Both the position numbers and the translations under genes were made by a program. A stretch of 64,000 nucleotides of DNA, from positions 1 through 64,000 of the forward strand of contig DXHY01000030.1 of the NCBI GenBank assembly GCA_019113175.1. The letters run 5' to 3'. The stretch comes from Candidatus Eisenbergiella stercoravium (GTDB lineage Bacteria > Bacillota > Clostridia > Lachnospirales > Lachnospiraceae). Below are positions 13,193 through 22,744 of the stretch, in pieces; the first letter of the stretch is position 1; each line of letters starts with the position of its first letter. Below the pieces are notes generated by a model that was not told the origin of the DNA, made no database searches, and saw only the letters and a list, made by a program, of their open reading frames with translations.

Positions 13193-15343
13193 ATGGAGCG
13201 TTATACGCAGTTTCTCCTGAAGCACAGGATTCAGGTGATCGTCCTTTTTGTGGCTGCAGCGGCCGTATGCGCGGTTCTGTCGGGACTGATTGATGTGAAC
13301 TGTAAATTAACGGATTATCTGCCCGGAGAATCGGCCTCAACCAGAGCGATAAAGGTGATGGAGGAGGAGTATAATCAGGCTGTGCCGAATATGCGCGTTC
13401 TGATTTATGACGTCACCATTCCGGAAGCGCTGGAATATAAAGAAAGGCTGAAAGCGGCGGAGGGCATCCAGGAGGTCAGCTGGCTGGATGACGCCATAAA
13501 TATTTATGAGCCGCTTGAGATGGCGCCGCAGAAGACGGTTGATGAATGGTATCAGGATGGAAACGCTCTGTTTTCCGTGACGGTGAAGGAGGACAGGGCG
13601 GATGAAGCGGTTGCCGCTGTCCGGGAAATCATCGGCGACGAAAACTGTATGTCGGGTTCCGTGGTGGAAAGTGTGGCTGCGGCCTCCGATACGGCGAAAG
13701 ATGTGCGGAAAATCATGCTTCTGGCAGTGCCGATTGTTTTTCTGATTCTTCTGCTTACCACCAGTTCCTGGTTTGAGCCGGTTCTGTTCCTGATTACCAT
13801 CGGCGTGGCGATTCTCATCAACATGGGAACCAACCTGATCTTTGGAACGGTATCCTTCGTAACCAGCGCGGCGGGGCCGGTGTTGCAGCTTGCGGTATCC
13901 ATGGACTATTCCATTTTTCTTCTGCACCGCTTTGAGGAAAACAGAAATCAGGGCCTGAAGGCGGAGACCGCCATGTGCGCTGCTGTGAAGCAGTCGGCGG
14001 GCAGAATCCTTTCCTGCGGTCTTACGACTGTGGCAGGTTTCCTGGCCCTGGTGTTCATGGTCTTTCAGATCGGGCCGGACCTGGGTTGGGCGATGGCCAA
14101 GGCCATCATTTTCAGCCTGATCAGCGTGCTCTGCTTTTTGCCGGCGCTTGCCATTGTAACGTATAAGCTGATTGACCGGACCAGACACAGACCGCTGGTG
14201 CCGGGATTCGGCGGCTTTTCCAGTTTTGTGATGAAGATAAGGATCCCTCTGCTGATTCTCGTTGTTCTGCTTGTACCGGTATTCTGGCTCGCACAGAACC
14301 GGAACAGCTTTTACTATGGGGACAGTGAGTTCTATACCTCAGAGGCTGCGCAGCCTGGCAGGGATACGAAGGCGATCCGCGGGCTGTACGGCCCATCCAG
14401 TCCGGTTGTTCTGATGGTTCCGCGTGGAAGTCTGGAAAAGGAGGCTGCCATGAATGAGGAGCTTCTGGATCTGGATTATGTGACGAGCGTGATTTCCTAC
14501 GCGAATTCAGTGGGTAATTCCATTCCCTCCGATTATGTTCCCTCCGATACGCTTTCTTCCTTTTATTCGGCAAATTACAGTCGTTTTATCATCACACTTG
14601 ATACGGAGGAGAGGGAGGCGGACTGGGATGAAAAGGTGAATGCGGTCCGCAGCATCGGGGAGAAATACTATGGAAACGAGATTCAGTATGCAGGTGACCT
14701 GGTGAGTACCGAAGATCTGAAAACGACAATTACGCGGGATAATCTGAAGGTAAGCCTGCTGGCGGTCATTTTTGTGCTCTGCATTCTGCTGGTGAAATTC
14801 AGGTCCATCAGCCTCCCGCTGATCATCACGCTTGTGATTGAGGCCTCCATCCGGATCAATCTCGGGCTGCCGTATTTTTCGGGTACAAGCCTGTTTTACA
14901 TAGGATATCTGATGATCAGTACAATGCAGCTGGGAGTGACGATTGATTACGCGATCTTTTTTACGGACAGATATCTGGAGCTCCGAAAGAGAATGACGAA
15001 GAGGAATGCGGCAGGGCAGACGCTGAAGACCTGTACTCTGTCCATTTTGACGTCGTCCCTGGTGCTGACGCTGGCGGGAAGCATTCTGGGACTGGTATCC
15101 ACGAACGGTGTCCTCAGCCAGCTGGGAACGCTGATCGGAAGGGGCGCGGCGCTGTCTTTTGCGCTCGTGATCTTCGTCCTGCCATCCCTGCTCATGCTGT
15201 TTGACGGGCTGATACGGAAAACCACCCTGAATGCGGATTTTTTTGAAAGCGGAAAACAGGGAGGAAGCGGAGAGAAGGACGCAGGAAGCGGAAGATCAGA
15301 GGATGGAAAAGCGGAAAATGCTTCCACAGGAGGTGCAGTATAG
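13193..15343 (+). CDS. MMPL/RND-family transporter
   Basis: The 716-residue protein has two repeats, each with one N-terminal helix, a soluble loop and a bundle of helices. The paired motifs are SMDYSIFLLHRFEE in the first half and TIDYAIFFTDRYLE in the second, as in MMPL/YdfJ exporters. It probably exports lipids or amphiphilic compounds using the proton gradient. The start at 13193 follows GGAGGAAAGACGG; an ATG at 13166 is less likely. It is tightly linked to the following heptad-repeat protein (stop and next start separated by one base) and divergent from tetR. Confidence 0.92.
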   Translation: MERYTQFLLKHRIQVIVLFVAAAAVCAVLSGLIDVNCKLTDYLPGESASTRAIKVMEEEYNQAVPNMRVLIYDVTIPEALEYKERLKAAEGIQEVSWLDDAINIYEPLEMAPQKTVDEWYQDGNALFSVTVKEDRADEAVAAVREIIGDENCMSGSVVESVAAASDTAKDVRKIMLLAVPIVFLILLLTTSSWFEPVLFLITIGVAILINMGTNLIFGTVSFVTSAAGPVLQLAVSMDYSIFLLHRFEENRNQGLKAETAMCAAVKQSAGRILSCGLTTVAGFLALVFMVFQIGPDLGWAMAKAIIFSLISVLCFLPALAIVTYKLIDRTRHRPLVPGFGGFSSFVMKIRIPLLILVVLLVPVFWLAQNRNSFYYGDSEFYTSEAAQPGRDTKAIRGLYGPSSPVVLMVPRGSLEKEAAMNEELLDLDYVTSVISYANSVGNSIPSDYVPSDTLSSFYSANYSRFIITLDTEEREADWDEKVNAVRSIGEKYYGNEIQYAGDLVSTEDLKTTITRDNLKVSLLAVIFVLCILLVKFRSISLPLIITLVIEASIRINLGLPYFSGTSLFYIGYLMISTMQLGVTIDYAIFFTDRYLELRKRMTKRNAAGQTLKTCTLSILTSSLVLTLAGSILGLVSTNGVLSQLGTLIGRGAALSFALVIFVLPSLLMLFDGLIRKTTLNADFFESGKQGGSGEKDAGSGRSEDGKAENASTGGAV

Positions 15344-15344
15344 T

Positions 15345-17969
15345 ATGAAGAAAAACAGAAGGAAAAATAACACACGCCTGGCTGCGTTTGTACTGTGCGG
15401 CGTGCTGATTGCGGGAAGCGTAACGCCGGTAAGGGCGGCTGATGAGAATACGCCGAAGGAAGAAAACGTTTATGTGAATCTGAATCAGGACGGAAGTGTG
15501 GATGGTATTTACGTGGTAAATGCCTACCGGCTTGACAAAGATACACAGATCGTGGATTACGGCAATTATGAGTCGGTGAAAAATCTGAGCTCTGACGCCG
15601 AAATTCAGCTGAAAAAGGGAACGGTCACCGTGGACGCGCAGGCCGGGGAATTTTTCTATCAGGGAAATCTTCAGTCCGCGGAGCTCCCGTGGGAAATTTC
15701 AATCAGTTATACGCTGGATGGAAAAAAGGTGAGCGCCCGGGAGCTTGCGGGAAAGAACGGGAAGCTCAAGATTTCCATTCACGTGGGGCAGAATGATAAG
15801 GCGGATTCCGCATTTTTTGAAAATTATCTGCTGCAGATTACGCTGACCATGGATATGAACCGGTGCAGCAGTCTGGAAGCGCCCGGCGCGACGGTTGCAA
15901 ATGTGGGGACGGATAAGCAGCTCGTTTATAATGTCCTTGCCGGAAGAGAGAAGGATATTACGGTAACGGCGGATGTGCTGGATTTTGAGATGGACGGCAT
16001 CAGCTTCCAGGGCCTTCCCATGAATCTGGACGTGGACAGGGAGGTGTTCTCCCTGGATGATCTTCACGACCAGGCCGGAGAGATCAGCGATGCGGCGGAT
16101 GAATTCTCAAACGGCGCACAGGATCTGGAGGGCGGCGTGAATTCCCTTCGTGAGGGAGTGGAGGGGCTGCAGAGCGGCGCGGAGAGCCTGAAGGAGGGAA
16201 TCGACAGCTATGCGGAGGGCGCGGGAGCCCTTGGCGATGGAATCGATACCCTGCAGGACGGAAGCAATGACCTGGCTGAGGGCGCGCAGGAGCTGGTGGA
16301 TGGAATCGTTTCCCTTCAGGACGGCGCGAATCAGCTGCGTGACGGCTACACCGGCGAGAACGGAGCAGCATCCGGAGCGCGCAAGCTGGCCGACGGTGTC
16401 AAGCAGCTGAAAACCGGCTCCCATCAGTTAAGCGAAGGTGTCAGCGCGCTGGTGGACATGATCTCCGGGCTGGGGGAGAGCTCGGAAGGGAGTCTGGATC
16501 AGCAGGCAGAACGGGTTTTCGCAGGGGCTTCTGCGGCTCACATATCCTTTGAAGGAGCGACGAACAGAGAAAAACTGCAAAGCATTTCGGATGCTGTTTC
16601 CGGACGGCTGAAGTCTATGATTGATCTGCTTCTTTCCGGAATGGGTGGGAATATGGGAGATATCACCATTTTTCAGGAGAAGGAGACTGAGTCTGAAATG
16701 GAAACAGAAGAGGAAGCGGAAGCAGGGACAGAGACTGAAACGGAAAGCGAATCTGAGACGGAAACCGAATCCGAGACGGAAATGAAAACAGAGGAGGATA
16801 CAGCTTCAGGAACGGAGAGTGGAACGAAAACCGAAGAGGATACAGTTTCAGGAACGGAGAGTGGAACAAAACCAGAGGAGAGTACAGATTCAGAAACGGA
16901 GGAAATGAATACAGAGACCGGAAAAGAAGATATGATGGAATCTGCCGACTCCTCTAAAGAAGAAACGGGATCAGATCCGGTATCGGAAAATCAAACGGCA
17001 GATGTTATGAAACCGGACAGAGAAGCCGATACAGAAGCGGAATCAGAAGCCACAGCACAGCAAGCGGAAAAATCGGAAGCTCATCAGGGGCCGGAAATAC
17101 AGACGCAGACGGAGTCGGAAACAAAGGTGGAAAAACTGTCTGCAACGCTTTGGCAGAGCAGCGGAAGGAAAGTGCTGCAGACAATGACTCTGAACAGAAG
17201 CGTACAGGCAGAGCTGATTCCTCTTTCCGCATCTGGAGGAGAACAGAATTTGCTGCCGTATTCTTCAGATCAGATCATGGAGCTTGTCACGCTGAAGTCA
17301 GGTGCTGACCAGTTGATTGGTGCTTATCGGGTGGTGGATGAAATTGCAGCCACCCTCGGAAGCGAAGAAACCGTGGCCCAGCTCGCCCGGTTGAAGGAAG
17401 GCGCGGCCGCTCTGGATTCGGGAATCGGTGATCTGGAGAGCGCAACTGATGCTCTTGCGGACGGTATCAGCCAGCTTGCGGATGGAACCAGCCAGCTTGC
17501 AGACGGCGTTTCAGAGCTTGCGGATGGCGGAAGTGAATTCGCAGACGGAACAAAAGAGCTTGCGGATGGCGTTTCGGAGCTTGCAGACGGTGTGACCGTG
17601 CTGAATGACGCGTCTGACGCTCTGCGTGACGGCTCCAGCCAGCTTGCGGACGGAACCGGTGAGCTTCTGGATGGAACGGGAGATCTGGCGGATGGCGTGT
17701 CTGATCTGAAGGACGGAACCGATGAGTTTAAAGATAAGGCGGGAGACATCGACACTAAAATTGACGAAGAGGTAGACGGAGTGATCAATGACCTGTCCGG
17801 CAGCGAGTTTGAGCAGATTTCCTTTGTATCCGACAGGAATTCGAATGTGGAGCTGGTACAGTTTGTAATGCAGACGGAAGGAATTCAGATACCGGAGGAG
17901 GTGGATATTCCGGTTGAGGAAGAGCCGATGAGCTTCTGGCAGAGGCTGCTGGCGCTGTTCGGATTTTAA
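15345..17969 (+). CDS. Secreted YhgE/Pip-like heptad-repeat protein with an acidic insert
   Basis: The 874-residue protein begins with a signal peptide (AAFVLCGVLIAGSVTPVRAA). It has two blocks of LxxG-type heptads (such as LADGVSELADG), one around residues 250-370 and one around 700-800. Between them is a very acidic Glu/Thr/Ser-rich segment (about residues 445-590) that includes a near-exact tandem 42-bp repeat. Heptad arrays of this kind occur in YhgE/Pip-type proteins, where they are predicted to form long coiled structures. Unlike those, no C-terminal membrane bundle is present; it ends PMSFWQRLLALFGF. It is coupled to the MMPL gene and probably acts as its extracellular partner. The start is fixed by AGGAGGTGCAG. 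Confidence 0.85.
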   Translation: MKKNRRKNNTRLAAFVLCGVLIAGSVTPVRAADENTPKEENVYVNLNQDGSVDGIYVVNAYRLDKDTQIVDYGNYESVKNLSSDAEIQLKKGTVTVDAQAGEFFYQGNLQSAELPWEISISYTLDGKKVSARELAGKNGKLKISIHVGQNDKADSAFFENYLLQITLTMDMNRCSSLEAPGATVANVGTDKQLVYNVLAGREKDITVTADVLDFEMDGISFQGLPMNLDVDREVFSLDDLHDQAGEISDAADEFSNGAQDLEGGVNSLREGVEGLQSGAESLKEGIDSYAEGAGALGDGIDTLQDGSNDLAEGAQELVDGIVSLQDGANQLRDGYTGENGAASGARKLADGVKQLKTGSHQLSEGVSALVDMISGLGESSEGSLDQQAERVFAGASAAHISFEGATNREKLQSISDAVSGRLKSMIDLLLSGMGGNMGDITIFQEKETESEMETEEEAEAGTETETESESETETESETEMKTEEDTASGTESGTKTEEDTVSGTESGTKPEESTDSETEEMNTETGKEDMMESADSSKEETGSDPVSENQTADVMKPDREADTEAESEATAQQAEKSEAHQGPEIQTQTESETKVEKLSATLWQSSGRKVLQTMTLNRSVQAELIPLSASGGEQNLLPYSSDQIMELVTLKSGADQLIGAYRVVDEIAATLGSEETVAQLARLKEGAAALDSGIGDLESATDALADGISQLADGTSQLADGVSELADGGSEFADGTKELADGVSELADGVTVLNDASDALRDGSSQLADGTGELLDGTGDLADGVSDLKDGTDEFKDKAGDIDTKIDEEVDGVINDLSGSEFEQISFVSDRNSNVELVQFVMQTEGIQIPEEVDIPVEEEPMSFWQRLLALFGF

Positions 17970-18025
17970 ACATGGAACATTTCCGGAAAGCTGTTGAAGA
18001 AAAATAGCCGGGACAACGGCAAAAA

Positions 18026-18084
18026 GATAAGGCGCGGAAAATGGAGGGCATTTTTTAAGCCCGGAGAAATTTCCGCGCCTTATC
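18026..18084 (-). terminator. Long-stem terminator for the MATE gene
   Basis: GATAAGGCGCGGAAA and its exact complement form a 15-bp stem with an inner GGGC/GCCC hairpin. On the minus strand it is followed by CTTTTTG, so it should terminate the MATE transcript. It also lies after the convergent heptad-protein gene. Confidence 0.7.
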
Positions 18085-18182
18085 CTTCGTCAACGGACTG
18101 CGTTTACCGGCGTTATTGGGAAAAAACGGTATTTTTGTCAATGATCAGAACCCATTTATCCACAATTAACTTATACATTTCA

Positions 18183-19577
18183 TTAATGAAGATACGACTG
18201 TTTCTCCGGTTTATCCGGGCGGATAAGGGCCTCTGCCTGAGCCAATTCTCCTTGAAGATGTAAAGCCATAAATATAGTAATAATGACTGAAATTACGTCA
18301 GCGATGGGTTGCGCGTAAAGTATTCCATTTATTCCCCAAATCGCCGGAAGAATAAGAATAACAGGTACAAAGCAAATCCCCTGTCTGCACGCCCCAAGAA
18401 CGAAACCTGCTGCTCCTTTGCCAAGGGAAAGAAATAAAGAAGAGTATACTGTATAAAACCCAAATAAGAAAAATGAAAAGCCATTTGCCATAAGAGATTT
18501 CCTGCCAATAGCAATCATTTCCACATTTCCATTTGCAAATTGTGAAATAATTTGTGTAGAAAACAAAATCATGGCTAAGCCCACAATCATGCAGAAAATT
18601 GTTGACCATAAAATCGAAGTCCTGACAGCTTCGTGCAGGCGGTCAAATTTTTTGGCACCATAGCTGAAACCGGCAATCGGCTGAAAACCTTTCAGGAATC
18701 CAAACACCACCAAAGTACCCATAGATGTAACTCTGGTAACAGCCCCCATTCCTGCAATAGCTGCGTCCCCGTAACCATTGGCCGCCCTGTTAATCAGGGC
18801 AATAGAAAGGCTGGTAAGAAGCTGGAAAGTTAGTGTTGGAACACCAATTTTTAAGATTTCCATATAGATTTCTTTCGATGGCTGAAAATGTTTGAAACTG
18901 AATGTAAAGGAACTTTTTCTGCTGAGAGCATAGGCAAGATATACCAGTGTAGAAACAAATTGAGAAATAGCCGTGGCAATTGCAGCACCCGCCACTCCCA
19001 TGTCTAATACATAAATGAAAACAGGATCTAAACCAATGTTCAAAACAGCACCCGAAAACAAAGCGCACATGGTTATTTTCGCCGCGCCCTCACTGGCCGC
19101 TACGTTATTCATTGTCACATTGAATACATTAAAAATGCATGAAATTATATAAATTCTTGCATATGTCAATGCATAAGGCATAATCGTATCGGTTGCTCCC
19201 AGTAAGGTTAAAATAGGCCGGATAAAAACAGCAGCAAAAATAATAAAAATCGCCCCGATTATCACACTGCTGTACACAGCGGTGCTGGCTGCTTTATTTG
19301 CTGCTTCCCTGTCTCCGCGTCCTAACAGTCTTGAAAGGTACGAAGCTGCTCCGTTACCAAACATCAGCCCCAATCCGACAATCACCTGACCTAATGGAAA
19401 TACGATTGAAATGGCGCCCATAGGGCTTTCTCCCAGGCCTCCAACAAAGTAGGCGTCTACCAGATTATAAAAGGCATTTATCAACATACCAATCATAATC
19501 GGAACACCGAGGGCAATAAGAGCTTTCGGGATAGGTGCACTTCCCAAAAGCTCCATTTTGTTGTTACGTTCATTCAT
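18183..19577 (-). CDS. MATE family efflux transporter
   Basis: A 464-residue, 12-helix protein of the MATE type with the conserved N-terminal stretch MLINAFYNLVDAYFVGGLG and the internal repeat near residue 240. It exports cationic drugs or metabolites with Na+ or H+ exchange. The start follows AAAGGAGTATTCAC. It is divergent from a PadR-type regulator and shares an operator-rich control region. Base composition (more A/T than its neighbours) hints at separate ancestry. Confidence 0.92.
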   Translation of the reverse strand: MNERNNKMELLGSAPIPKALIALGVPIMIGMLINAFYNLVDAYFVGGLGESPMGAISIVFPLGQVIVGLGLMFGNGAASYLSRLLGRGDREAANKAASTAVYSSVIIGAIFIIFAAVFIRPILTLLGATDTIMPYALTYARIYIISCIFNVFNVTMNNVAASEGAAKITMCALFSGAVLNIGLDPVFIYVLDMGVAGAAIATAISQFVSTLVYLAYALSRKSSFTFSFKHFQPSKEIYMEILKIGVPTLTFQLLTSLSIALINRAANGYGDAAIAGMGAVTRVTSMGTLVVFGFLKGFQPIAGFSYGAKKFDRLHEAVRTSILWSTIFCMIVGLAMILFSTQIISQFANGNVEMIAIGRKSLMANGFSFFLFGFYTVYSSLFLSLGKGAAGFVLGACRQGICFVPVILILPAIWGINGILYAQPIADVISVIITIFMALHLQGELAQAEALIRPDKPEKQSYLH

Positions 19578-19620
19578 TGTGAATACTCCTTTCTCTCGAC
19601 AAGATATTATAATTTAGAGT

Positions 19621-19746
19621 AGTATAATTTATAGTATTATACTGCGGGGAAAATATTACTATAAATTATAGTGGTTGTCAAGATAGTATGGCAAATTCAT
19701 TTTGTTTTCTTGACAGGAACTATAAAGTTGAATACTATAAATTACA
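19621..19746. promoter_or_regulatory. Divergent promoters with three PadR-type operators
   Basis: The rightward promoter is TTGACA (19710-19715), 17 nt, TACTAT (19733-19738). The leftward promoter is TTGACA (plus-strand 19676-19681), 17 nt, TAATAT (19653-19658). Three copies of an ACTATAAATTA element occur. A perfect 15-bp palindrome ACTATAAATTATAGT (19658-19672) lies between the MATE -35 and -10. A longer inverted repeat spans 19621-19643. A third copy (19732-19746) covers the padR -10. The layout predicts repression of both genes by the PadR protein. Confidence 0.8.
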
Positions 19747-19782
19747 GCCAAATGGTTCATGCAATAGGAAAGGTGGGACAGC

Positions 19783-20352
19783 ATGGCAACGATTGACCTG
19801 ATTGTACTGGGAATGCTAAAGAAAGAGCCCATGAGCGCTTATGATATTCAGAAACTGGTGGAATACCGGAATATATCCAGGTGGGTAAAAATCAGTACCC
19901 CTTCCGTTTATAAAAAGGCAATCCAATTGGAAGAAAAAGGATTTATCAAGGCCGATATTATTAAAACGGGGAAAATGCCTGAAAAAACGGTTTATACGCT
20001 AACAGACGCAGGCGAGAAAGAATTTGAAAGACTTATGTTTGAGATTGCGGCAAAACCCATTCATATTTTTTTGGATTTTAATGCTGTAATTGTAAATCTG
20101 GATAGCTTAACGCCAGACCATCAAAAACTGTGTGTTGAAAATATTGAAAAGAATGTGATTTCATTGAAGGGCTATTTGGAACAGAATCTCCGCGAAAAAG
20201 AAAATATACCGGAAATTCCAGAAACAGGTATGGCGGTTTTGCGGCAACAGCTTGTACTTGTGGAAGCTATTGAAAAATGGATTTCTTCACTTAAAATAGA
20301 ATTCTCCAAAGGTCGATCGGAAAATGGGGAATACCCCTCCACGGCACATTAA
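19783..20352 (+). CDS. PadR family transcriptional regulator
   Basis: The 189-residue protein has the PadR winged helix: LIVLGMLKKEPMSAYDIQ at the start, then VKISTPSVYKKAIQLEEKGFI and KTVYTLTDAGEKEFE. A C-terminal helical domain of the Vir_act_alpha_C type follows. PadR repressors usually control an adjacent efflux pump in response to its substrate, which fits the divergent MATE gene. GAAAGGTGGGACAGC precedes the start. Confidence 0.92.
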   Translation: MATIDLIVLGMLKKEPMSAYDIQKLVEYRNISRWVKISTPSVYKKAIQLEEKGFIKADIIKTGKMPEKTVYTLTDAGEKEFERLMFEIAAKPIHIFLDFNAVIVNLDSLTPDHQKLCVENIEKNVISLKGYLEQNLREKENIPEIPETGMAVLRQQLVLVEAIEKWISSLKIEFSKGRSENGEYPSTAH

Positions 20353-20355
20353 AAT

Positions 20356-20386
20356 AACGCCCGGTTTCCATGAGAAACCCGGGCGT
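20356..20386 (-). terminator. Terminator of citrate synthase
   Basis: AACGCCCGG-TTTC pairs with GAAACCCGGGCGTT (one bulged base). On the minus strand it is followed by ATTTTAATG. It sits 47 nt after the citrate synthase stop and just after padR, so it may serve both. Confidence 0.75.
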
Positions 20387-20432
20387 TGTCCTTTGCAGGC
20401 ATCTGTATTTTCCGGAAATTCTGATCCGGACG

Positions 20433-21800
20433 TTATCTTTCAGAAAGCGGCACATAATCTCTGTCGGTGCAGATCGATTTGTAAGCCGGACGGATGATCT
20501 TTCCGTTGTTTGCCAGCTCCTCCATGCGGTGGGCGCTCCATCCAACCATTCTTGCAATGGCAAAAATAGGGGTGAACAGCTCGGTGGGCAGGCCGAGCAT
20601 TTTGTAAACGAAGCCGGAGTAGAAGTCCACGTTGACGCTTACGCCCTTGTACATCTGGCGTTCGCCGGAAATAACCTTCGGCGCCAGCTTTTCCACCAGA
20701 TTATAAAGCTCAAATTCTTCATGAAGCCCCTTTTCCTCGGAGAGCTTCTCCACGAAGGATTTCAGGACAATGGCTCTCGGATCGGACTTGGAGTAGACCG
20801 CATGGCCCACACCGTAGATCAGGCCCGCATGGTCAAAGGCGTCCTTGTTCAGAAGACGCTGCAGGTAGTTCGCAACCTCATCCTCATCGGCCCAGTCCTT
20901 CACCTCGGCCTTCATATCCTCGAACATCTGAATTACCTTGATGTTTGCGCCGCCGTGACGGGGACCCTTCAGAGAGCCGATCGCAGCCGCCATAACGGAA
21001 TAGGTGTCCGTCAGGGAGGAGGTGACTACATGGGTGGTGAAGGAAGAGTTATTTCCGCCGCCATGCTCCATGTGAAGGATCATGCAGATATCGAGAATTC
21101 TCGCTTCCAGAGGAGTGTAGGAGCTGTCCGGACGCAGAATATGCAGGATATTCTCGGCCATGGAGCCCTCGGTGAGAGGCTGATGGATATAGAGGCTGTT
21201 GCCATCATGATAGTGGCTGTACGCCTGATAGCCGTAGATGGTGAGCATCGGGCAGAGGCTGATGAGCTGCAGACACTGACGCAGAACGTTGGGAAGAGAT
21301 ACATCGTCGGCTCTGTCATCATAGGAATAGAGCGTCAGGATGCTTCTTGCCAGTGTATTCATCATATCCTTGCTGGGGGCTTTCATGATAATGTCTCGAA
21401 CGAAGCTGGTGGGAAGACTACGGTAAAAGATGAGCAGCTTTTCGAATTCCGCGAGTTCTTCTCTGGTGGGAAGCTTGTTGAACAGAAGCAGATATGTAAC
21501 TTCTTCATAGCCGAACCGGTTATCCCGGCTGAAACCGGCTACCAGGTCATTCACTTCATATCCGCGGTAAAAGAGTCTGCCGTCGCAGGGAACCGATTTT
21601 CCATCCACCATTTTTGTGGCGCGTACATCAGAGATGTTGGTTAATCCGGCGAGAACGCCTTTTCCGTTCAGATCTCTCAAACCTCTTTTAACATCGTATT
21701 TGGTAAACAGCTCAGTATCGATAACACCGGCTTCTTCGCTCAGCTTTGCCAAACGGATGATTTCAGGAGTGATTTCGTCGTAGCTGTTGTGTCCTTCCAT
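20433..21800 (-). CDS. gltA: Citrate synthase
   Basis: The 455-residue protein has the citrate synthase fold with its active-site signatures: GHGGGNNSSFTTHVVTS-like His region, GVGHAVYSKSDPRA (second His) and an Arg near the end. It condenses oxaloacetate and acetyl-CoA; a 2-methylcitrate activity cannot be excluded by sequence. In fermentative Clostridia it feeds the oxidative branch that makes 2-oxoglutarate for glutamate. The ATG at 21800 with AAAGGTGG upstream is preferred to a GTG at 21812. No other TCA gene is adjacent. Confidence 0.93.
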   Translation of the reverse strand: MEGHNSYDEITPEIIRLAKLSEEAGVIDTELFTKYDVKRGLRDLNGKGVLAGLTNISDVRATKMVDGKSVPCDGRLFYRGYEVNDLVAGFSRDNRFGYEEVTYLLLFNKLPTREELAEFEKLLIFYRSLPTSFVRDIIMKAPSKDMMNTLARSILTLYSYDDRADDVSLPNVLRQCLQLISLCPMLTIYGYQAYSHYHDGNSLYIHQPLTEGSMAENILHILRPDSSYTPLEARILDICMILHMEHGGGNNSSFTTHVVTSSLTDTYSVMAAAIGSLKGPRHGGANIKVIQMFEDMKAEVKDWADEDEVANYLQRLLNKDAFDHAGLIYGVGHAVYSKSDPRAIVLKSFVEKLSEEKGLHEEFELYNLVEKLAPKVISGERQMYKGVSVNVDFYSGFVYKMLGLPTELFTPIFAIARMVGWSAHRMEELANNGKIIRPAYKSICTDRDYVPLSER

Positions 21801-21834
21801 TAAATCAACCACCTTTCCTTTTTATTTTTTTGTC

Positions 21835-21965
21835 ATAAAAACGCCGGACAAAATCGGCGTTGGTCACTGGTCTGCTTTCCTTTTTATCCGCCGTTTTTTT
21901 GTTTTACACGTTAAAAAAGGAAAGTAGATACTTAACATATTATCATGAATAAAGGGGGGTTACAA
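21835..21965 (-). promoter_or_regulatory. Promoter and leader hairpin of citrate synthase
   Basis: On the minus strand TTGTAA (21960-21965), 17 nt and TAATAT (21937-21942) form a promoter. The leader then contains a hairpin AACGCCG/CGGCGTT at about 21839-21866. No known riboswitch was recognised. Confidence 0.55.
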
Positions 21966-22093
21966 GAAAAATTGAATTTTTTTAGAAACCTTTAACATTT
22001 TGTTCATGATTTGGGATAGCTTTTTTGTGCGCATTGTATTACAATGATATGTCGGAAGTGGCGGATCATATGAATCGGGAAAGGAATTGTTAT

Positions 22094-22738
22094 ATGAGAA
22101 GTGAGGAGATTTTAAGTAAGGTGGACCACACGCTGCTGAAGCCGGACGCCTCCTGGGAGAGCATTGTCAGGCTCTGTGAGGAAGCGCTGGAATATCACAC
22201 GGCTTCCGTCTGCATTCCTCCCTGTTATGTGAAGCGGGTAAGAGAGAGGTTTGAAAAGCTTGTGATCTGCACGGTGATCGGTTTCCCGCTGGGCTACAGC
22301 GTAACGGCGGCGAAGGTGGCGGAAACGGCGCAGGCGGTTTCGGACGGAGCGGATGAGATCGACATGGTGGTAAATATCACGGATGTGAAAAATCACCGGT
22401 ATGAAGAAGTGGAAAACGAGATCCGGGCGGTAAGGGAAGCCTGCAGAGAACAGGTTCTGAAGGTGATCGTGGAGACCTGTTATCTGACGGAAGAGGAAAA
22501 AATCGCGGTCTGCGGGGCGGTGACGAAGGCAGGAGCGGATTATATCAAGACTTCCACGGGCTTCGGTACGGCGGGAGCGTCCATCGAAGACGTGCGTCTG
22601 TTCCGGGAGCATATCGGTCCGGAGGTGAAGATCAAGGCGGCCGGAGGAATCCGCACAAGGGAAGCTCTGGAGGCTTTTCTGGAGGAGGGCTGCGACCGGG
22701 TCGGAGCTTCCTGCGCGGTGGAGCTTTTCAGAAAATAA
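22094..22738 (+). CDS. deoC: Deoxyribose-phosphate aldolase
   Basis: The 214-residue TIM barrel has the Schiff-base lysine in YIKTSTGF (Lys152) and the second lysine in KIKAAGGIRT (Lys181). DHTLLKPDA near the start is also typical. It splits 2-deoxyribose-5-phosphate into acetaldehyde and glyceraldehyde-3-phosphate in deoxynucleoside catabolism. The start at 22094 has GGAAAGGA upstream. Other deo genes are absent here; the next gene is a peptidase reached through hairpin train B. Confidence 0.95.
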   Translation: MRSEEILSKVDHTLLKPDASWESIVRLCEEALEYHTASVCIPPCYVKRVRERFEKLVICTVIGFPLGYSVTAAKVAETAQAVSDGADEIDMVVNITDVKNHRYEEVENEIRAVREACREQVLKVIVETCYLTEEEKIAVCGAVTKAGADYIKTSTGFGTAGASIEDVRLFREHIGPEVKIKAAGGIRTREALEAFLEEGCDRVGASCAVELFRK

Positions 22739-22744
22739 TACAGT

